Below, piece by piece: positions 6,605 through 11,583 of a DNA stretch of 11,583 bases. Source of the stretch: CAWEHT01 sp963808455 (GTDB taxonomy: Bacteria > Chloroflexota > Anaerolineae > CG2-30-64-16); assembly GCA_963808455.1 (NCBI GenBank), contig CAWEHT010000436.1:1-11583 (forward strand), given 5' to 3'. The position numbers and the translations under genes are program-made. The notes under the pieces were generated by a model. That model made no database searches and was not told the origin of the DNA. It was given only the letters and a program-made list of their open reading frames with translations. The stretch's first letter is position 1, and each line of letters begins with the position of its first letter.

Positions 6605-8776
6605 TCAGCTCACACAGAAGATGGGCCGTGGCGGTTCGCGAGCCCGTTCCACGGCCGCAAGGGTAGCCAGGGTGATCTCTTCGAGCTCAGGCCACGGGAT
6701 CAGCCCGGGGCCGCCTGCCTGTAGCCTGTCAACAAACGCCGCCATCTCAGCAGTGTGGCCCTTGTCCTGGCGCCACATCCGACACCTTGTGAAACCTGGC
6801 CAACCATAGCCAACCAGGCTGCGGAAGTTGTCCATGGCCAGCACCCGGCCATCGCTGAAAGCCTCGATCCGTTCCTTGGAATAGCGTTTGCTGCCGTTTG
6901 CAAAGTAGTGGATGGTGCCCAGCGAGCCATCGGCGAACTCCAGGACCAGTGTCATCTTGTCTTCCCGAATGGCCAGGCCAGGCCGGTCACCTACCATGCG
7001 AGCTTCAATGCCCACGATCGGCGTGCCGACCAGCATGCGTAACAGGTCGACAAAGTGGCAACCCTCACCGATGATCCGGCCGCCGCCGACGCGGTGGTCT
7101 TGCGTCCAGTGGTTGGTTGGGATCGTGCCGGCGTTCACCGTGTAAATCAGGGTCAATGGCTGGGCCCGAGCTACCAGCAGCTGCTGCATCTTGATGACCA
7201 GAGGGGAAAAGCGACGGTTGAAGCCGACCATCAATTGGCGGTCGCCGGCGGCCTCGTACGCCTGGCGAACGGCGTCCAGCTCGGACCGGTTGAGTGCCAA
7301 GGGCTTTTCTACGAAGACGTGTTTGCCTGCCCCCAAAGCTTCCACGACCAGTTGAGCGTGGCTGTCGTGGCGCGTCCGCGATGATGACGGCGTCGATCTG
7401 CGGATCAGACAAGATAATGCGATAGTCAGATGTGGCTTGCTCGAAGCCATACTTGCGCGCTGCCAGCGCCGAGCCCGGCCCCCCGGTTCCGGCCACGGCC
7501 CGCAGACGCGCCGGTGTCTTGGTGAGGGCCGGTAGCAACACCAGGGAGGCAAAGTTGCCCGCACCGATTAGGCCAACCACTGGCGCTCGCGCGGTGCCGC
7601 TGCCGCGCCTGCCTCGGCGGTTCGCTGGGCCCGCGGACAGGGTTACCGACCGGACCGGGGTCACGCTCCTCTCCGGGTAGGTCAGCACGACTCCCAACGC
7701 CGCTCGGTCTTCAAGCAAGAGCCGGTAGGCAGCCGGCGCTTCGGCGATCGGCACCAGTCTGGAGATGAGCTGCGCCACTTCGAGCTTCCTTCTGGCCATC
7801 AGGTCCAGCACCGCCTCGAAGTTGCGCTGTTCCGTCCAGCGCACGAAGCCAAGAGGATAATCGTGCCCACCCTGCTCGTATGCTGGGTCGTAGCGGCCCG
7901 GTCCGTACGAGCAGGAAACCTGGAACGACAGCTCTTTCTCGTAGAAATCGGCGCGCGATAGCTCCAGCCCCGTTACGCCCACGAGCACAATCCTGCCTCG
8001 CTTGCGGCTCATCTGCGCGGCCTGGTGCACCGGGTCACTGCTTTCCGTGGATGCCGTGATGAGAACGGCGTCCACCCCCCTGGCTCCCGAGAAGGCCAGC
8101 GCCAATTCGACCGGGTCAACCCCGCTGCTCAGGTCGACCGTCTCCGCGCCGAATTGGCGAGCCAGGCCCAGTTTCCGGGCATCAAAGTCCGCGCCCAGCA
8201 CCCGGCAGCCGTTGGCCAGCAACATCTGCACTGTCAACAGTCCGACAAGCCCCAGACCCAGGACGGCAACGTTCTCCCCTAGAGTAGGCGCGGCCAGGCG
8301 CAAGCCCTGCAACCCTACGGCAGCCAGCACGGTAAATGCGGCCTCGTCACTGCTCACGCCCTCCGGGATACGGGCGCACAGGCTCGCCGGCACACAGACC
8401 ATCTCGGCGTGAGGGCCGTTGGACACCACCCGGTCGCCCGGGCATAGCCGTCCACCCCTTCGCCTACCGCCACCACCACGCCAGCATTGCAATAGCCCAG
8501 AGGCAGGGGCTGATCCAGCCGGGCAAACACTGCCTCCAATGTTGGCAGCAAGCCGTCGCTGCGCACCTTGTCCAGCACCTGTCTGACCCTGTCGGGTTGG
8601 GCTTTGGCCTTGGCAAGTAGGTTTGCCTGGCCAAACTCAACCAACATACGTTCAGTGCCAGCAGAGATCAATGTGCGCTGCGACGCGACCAGCAAGTGGC
8701 CCGGGCGAGGCAACGGGGCCGGGAGGTCAACGAGCTCTATTTGGCCGGATCTCAGGTTTTGAAGCACCTGTATCAT
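6605..8776 (-). CDS. Two-domain oxidoreductase: MDR (alcohol dehydrogenase-like) fused to Gfo/Idh/MocA (two frameshifts)
   Basis: This is a fusion of a medium-chain dehydrogenase/reductase with a Gfo/Idh/MocA oxidoreductase, a combination known from polysaccharide loci but of unproven reaction. The MDR half (about 1-365) has SAGTER (38-43), GYCNAGVVVAVGEGV, PGDRVV, and a Rossmann loop GLGLVG (174-179). The Gfo/Idh half (about 400-723) has GLIGAGNF (402-409), RHDSHA, EKPLAL with the conserved Lys491, and IIGEGCHFVD (568-577) with His574. A missing base in the G run at 8440-8442 breaks the frame between DGYA and PGDRV, and an extra base near 7376 breaks it between AVIIA and TRHDS. Corrected length is 723 residues, the usual size of this fusion. 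ATG 8774-8776 overlaps the previous stop as ATGA. The protein probably carries two NAD(P) sites, so paired oxidation and reduction of a sugar is possible (inference). Confidence 0.9.
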
Positions 8777-10157
8777 CTTGTGACCAACGACTTAACTGCC
8801 CGCATCTTGCCGTTAGCTTCGCGTTCTATCTCCTCCACGTATTCGAAGTCAACACGCAATAATGAGCTGACACGATGGCGGACCTCTTCCCTGAGAAATG
8901 CCTCGTCGGCCTGGCTATAGGCTGGGCGACGCACGATTCGTAAACAGATGCTGCCCAATTCCTTCTGCACTACCTGGGCCTCGCGAATGTTAAGTGTGTC
9001 CTTGAAGATGTAATCAAAGCGCATGATCTTCCGGCCTTCTGGCGTTGTTACAAAGTCCTCAATGCGCCCTTCGACCCTTTGCAAGACCCGTGAGTGCCGT
9101 CCACACACGCAGGGAGTCGACCGCCAAACGCCGATGTCACCTACCTCGTACCGGATGAAGGGCATGGCGTGGCTGGCAAAGCCAGTGGCCACGATGCGCC
9201 CCGATCTCAAATCTGTGTCGATCTGCTCGGCCGCTTCGCACTCCAGAATGCCGTATTCAAAGTCCTCGTGATACACGTCGAGTCTACAACGAGAAGCGTT
9301 GCCACAACCCTCGGAGAAGCCATATTCGTCGGTCACAGGGCATTGGAACACCTGCGATATGATGCTGCGCCGGTCTTCATACAAGTTCTCAAGACCGGTG
9401 AAGATCATGGCGGGCGGGGCAGTTATCTCCAGTCTGCTTTCCAGAATGAGCGCGGCGAGCGTGGATAGAATCGACGGGGAACCCGTGTAAAACACGAATC
9501 GGCCTTGATTAAGGCGGTTGACGATGGCCTTCACTTTGTCGCGCGTTATGTGATGCATCGGGAATACCGTCTGATGCATGGCCGGGTTCTCGCGCCAATA
9601 GGGTGGCCGGCGCTGCTCGAGGGGAACGGCTGGCAACCCCGTGAAGGTCGCAAAAGGCGAGCCATACTCGATGCCAAACCTTTGCCGATGCCGCCACCAG
9701 ACTGCCCAGCGGAACTGAATCCGTAGGGTTCGAGGTAGAACTGTAAGCTCTTGCCTGTAGTTCCGCTGGTGTGGCAAAACACCAGTTGATTCCGAGAGAA
9801 CCGGGACGAGAAGAACTCGTCGCGGTGCTGGCGAAAATCTTCTTTACTCAGCAAGGGCAGCTTCTGCAGATCGTCTCGCGACCGTACGTCGGCCGGTTTG
9901 AGCTTGAGTTGATCAAACATTCGCCGATAGTATGGTACTGTCTCGTATGCATGGCGAATGATTTGAGCGAGCCGTTCCTCCTGATACGCCTCAATCTCTT
10001 CCGAGGACCACCACTCCGACTCTTGAAGCCAGGCCAGCAGACTGCGAAACTCGCCACCATGGCGCAGCGCCCGTTCGCGATGCCCGCGCCAGTTGCACGC
10101 CAGGTTTTGTATAAGGATCGGCGAGTGCGAATAGACGACTTCTTGCCAGGCCGCCAC
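8773..10157 (-). CDS. CapK/PaaK-like adenylate-forming enzyme (phenylacetate-CoA ligase family, one frameshift)
   Basis: This is an ANL-superfamily protein related to phenylacetate-CoA ligase and to CapK of capsule loci. It may activate an acid with ATP for attachment to a sugar or CoA, but the substrate is unknown. Motifs are CHTSGTTGKS (128-137, the ATP phosphate loop), TGSPSILSTLA, MIFTGLENL, TDEYGFSEGC (276-285), FIRYEVGDIG (334-343) and RVEGRIEDFV (360-369). A missing G near 9721 (minus-strand GGG read as GG) breaks the frame after LEPYG. Restoring it gives IQFRWAVWW next and a total of 461 residues, normal for CapK-like proteins. GTG 10155-10157 is the start; GGAGGAGG lies 9 bases upstream and the codon follows the DUF362 stop by one base. 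The stop overlaps the next gene by 4 bases. Family placement is firm. Chemistry in surface-polysaccharide loci is not established. Confidence 0.87.
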
Positions 10158-10158
10158 G

Positions 10159-11583
10159 CTATCCTACCTCCTCCATCTTACCGACGGCACAAAGCTCAAT
10201 ATGCCCCTGCCAGCCGAAATGAGGCCTGAAATGCAGGCACGACGAAGGGCTGATCTCATCCAGCCGGCCGTTCCACTGGGCGCAGTTGCTGACGATTCGA
10301 ACATCGGTCCAGTCCCAGTCGGCCAAGGGGTAGTGTTTGCACCGAAACGCCTGCCGCACAATTGGGATTTGATCTGGATCAAAACCCACAAGGTAAGCAC
10401 AGGCTGCGTCCACAGTAGCCGGGTTGATGCCGAACACAGTCAGCCCTGCCGGACGCGGATCGGGATTCATTGGTCCACTGCCCTCGCCGGCAATGAATCC
10501 ATCCACCAGTACGTAGTGACGCTTTCGGTTTTCCGGCAGGTCTTGGTGCAGGGTCCCATCAGGCTTACCATACAGGGCGATCTTGTTGAGATCCAGGCAA
10601 GTGCGCCAGATCGTATCGTTGCCCCACCAGTTGCCGCTGCGGATTACCTGCTCACTGTCGCCGAAAACGTGGCGGCCGGCAAGGCGAGCCAGACGGTGCA
10701 CAAATATGCCGGGCCCAGGCAGCCCAAGGGTAAGCTGGCGCAACAGGCGGGCGGCTAGCCGTTCGAACCGGTGTTTAGCGTCTGGATGTGGATGTTCGTC
10801 GCCACCCAATGCCGGGCTGCCTTCTGTATGGTGCGGCAGCCAGTTCTTGTCACCGTTGACCCCCACGAGGTTCTTCAAGCTAAGCGTGATTCCGGCCTTT
10901 TTGTGTGTCTTGAGTTTCGGCAGGCTGAAGATCACGTCCGCTCTCAGGACCGAGCTTGCCACAAGGTATTGATGATGGCCGCCGCTGTGATGGCGATTGA
11001 CTTCGCCGGCATCATAGTCAGCGCCGTAGTACCGCCCGGATCCCGGATGCCCGACAAACTCGCTGTTCTGCTCCAGCTCGAAATCAGCGTAGCCCTCCGG
11101 GTCCCCGGCCAGACGGTGCCTTGCGACAATTACGCCGTCCAGGTTATCCCATTGCTCCTGTCGCAAGTCACGCAGCTCAAAATCGAGCCCATGCTCGCTA
11201 TAGAAGTCTACCAGCGTGTCCAGCCCAAGGAGCGTGACCATGTCTGACCACGACGAATCGCTTTGTGGGGCGTCGGCTACGATGATCTTACCTCGTTCCC
11301 CTACCGCCTTCCATACGTAATCGCTGATAGCCCGGATGACACTTCCATGCGTAAGGACCCACTGCCAGCCGTCCGCGGAACGCGGATGGGATTCCTTGAC
11401 CAGGTTCGGCTTCATCAAGACAGTCTCTCCTGGCCGGATCAGTTCCTTTAGAGGATTCCACTCAGGCGTTCCAGCATGCTCCGGGTCGAGATTGGCCAAT
11501 TGCAGACACAGCCTGACGTTCTCATAGACATCGTTCGGCTCTGCGCTTAGTAATGCGTAACTGAACGAAGTGGCCCGAAGGCA
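10159..11583 (-). CDS. DUF362 domain protein (5' end outside window)
   Basis: This belongs to the DUF362 family (COG2006), whose function is not established. The visible 474 residues are in one uninterrupted frame to the right edge, so the true start is beyond base 11583. A TTG at 11497-11499 could be taken as a start but would drop typical family sequence such as NDVYENVRLCLQLANLDP. Motifs are GTPEWNPL, VLMKPNLVKE (about visible 56-65), KIIVADAPQSDS, RADVIFSLPKLKTHKKAG (ending near 231), LKNLVGVNGDKNWLPHH and IAGEGSGPMNPDPR. No CxxCxxCxxxC ferredoxin motif is present, so this is the iron-sulfur-free form, as seen in polysaccharide gene clusters. It ends one base before the CapK-like start, so the two are almost surely co-transcribed. 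The absence of frameshifts over 1.4 kb contrasts with its neighbours. Confidence 0.87.
   Translation of the reverse strand, partial: CLRATSFSYALLSAEPNDVYENVRLCLQLANLDPEHAGTPEWNPLKELIRPGETVLMKPNLVKESHPRSADGWQWVLTHGSVIRAISDYVWKAVGERGKIIVADAPQSDSSWSDMVTLLGLDTLVDFYSEHGLDFELRDLRQEQWDNLDGVIVARHRLAGDPEGYADFELEQNSEFVGHPGSGRYYGADYDAGEVNRHHSGGHHQYLVASSVLRADVIFSLPKLKTHKKAGITLSLKNLVGVNGDKNWLPHHTEGSPALGGDEHPHPDAKHRFERLAARLLRQLTLGLPGPGIFVHRLARLAGRHVFGDSEQVIRSGNWWGNDTIWRTCLDLNKIALYGKPDGTLHQDLPENRKRHYVLVDGFIAGEGSGPMNPDPRPAGLTVFGINPATVDAACAYLVGFDPDQIPIVRQAFRCKHYPLADWDWTDVRIVSNCAQWNGRLDEISPSSCLHFRPHFGWQGHIELCAVGKMEEVG
10167..10174 (-). promoter_or_regulatory. Ribosome binding site GGAGGAGG for the CapK-like gene
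   Basis: A strong purine-rich GGAGGAGG on the minus strand lies 9 bases upstream of GTG 10155-10157, within the final codons of the DUF362 gene. It supports the GTG start. Confidence 0.6.

Noticed and set aside
1..11583. CRISPR arrays, tRNA or rRNA genes, insertion sequences, long direct repeats
   Set aside because: None was recognised by eye; nearly the whole window is accounted for by coding sequence.

Overview
The window is one continuous stretch of a bacterial cell-surface polysaccharide biosynthesis locus. All nine recognisable genes lie on the minus strand and read from right to left. In order of transcription they are: a DUF362 protein (cut by the right edge), a CapK/PaaK-like adenylate-forming enzyme, a two-domain oxidoreductase (zinc-type alcohol dehydrogenase fused to Gfo/Idh/MocA), a WecB-type UDP-GlcNAc 2-epimerase, a heparinase II/III-like (alginate lyase family) protein, a family 4 glycosyltransferase, a PglC-like phosphoglycosyl transferase, a PglD/NeuD-like acetyltransferase and a PglE-like DegT aminotransferase (cut by the left edge). 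The DNA is GC-rich by eye and every gene is bacterial in type. The gene mix suits an environmental bacterium, perhaps Chloroflexota or a similar phylum, but this is only a weak guess.

The genes are packed as an operon. Neighbours overlap by 4 bases (ATGA or TTGA) or lie 1 to 38 bases apart. No terminator, internal promoter, RNA gene, CRISPR array or mobile element is visible. Several starts are non-ATG (GTG or TTG) and are supported by good Shine-Dalgarno sequences.

How the genes could work together (inference): the left-hand trio matches the Campylobacter PglC/PglD/PglE steps. An amino sugar is made on UDP-sugar, N-acetylated, and placed as phospho-sugar on undecaprenyl phosphate to prime a glycan. 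The GT4 adds a following sugar, and WecB supplies UDP-ManNAc. The right-hand block (DUF362, CapK-like, two-domain oxidoreductase, heparinase-like) looks like a modification or tailoring module whose exact chemistry is unknown. A 4,6-dehydratase (PglF-like), flippase and polymerase are expected outside the window.

The most striking feature is technical or evolutionary. Six of the nine genes are broken by single-base frameshifts, at least 12 in total. In every case conserved protein continues in another frame immediately across the break. Correcting each by one base restores full-length proteins of normal family size. Nine are one-base gains and three are losses inside short G/C runs. Three genes (DUF362, GT4, phosphoglycosyl transferase) are clean. 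This pattern suggests uncorrected sequencing indels far more than a decaying locus, so the genes are annotated at full length with each shift noted.
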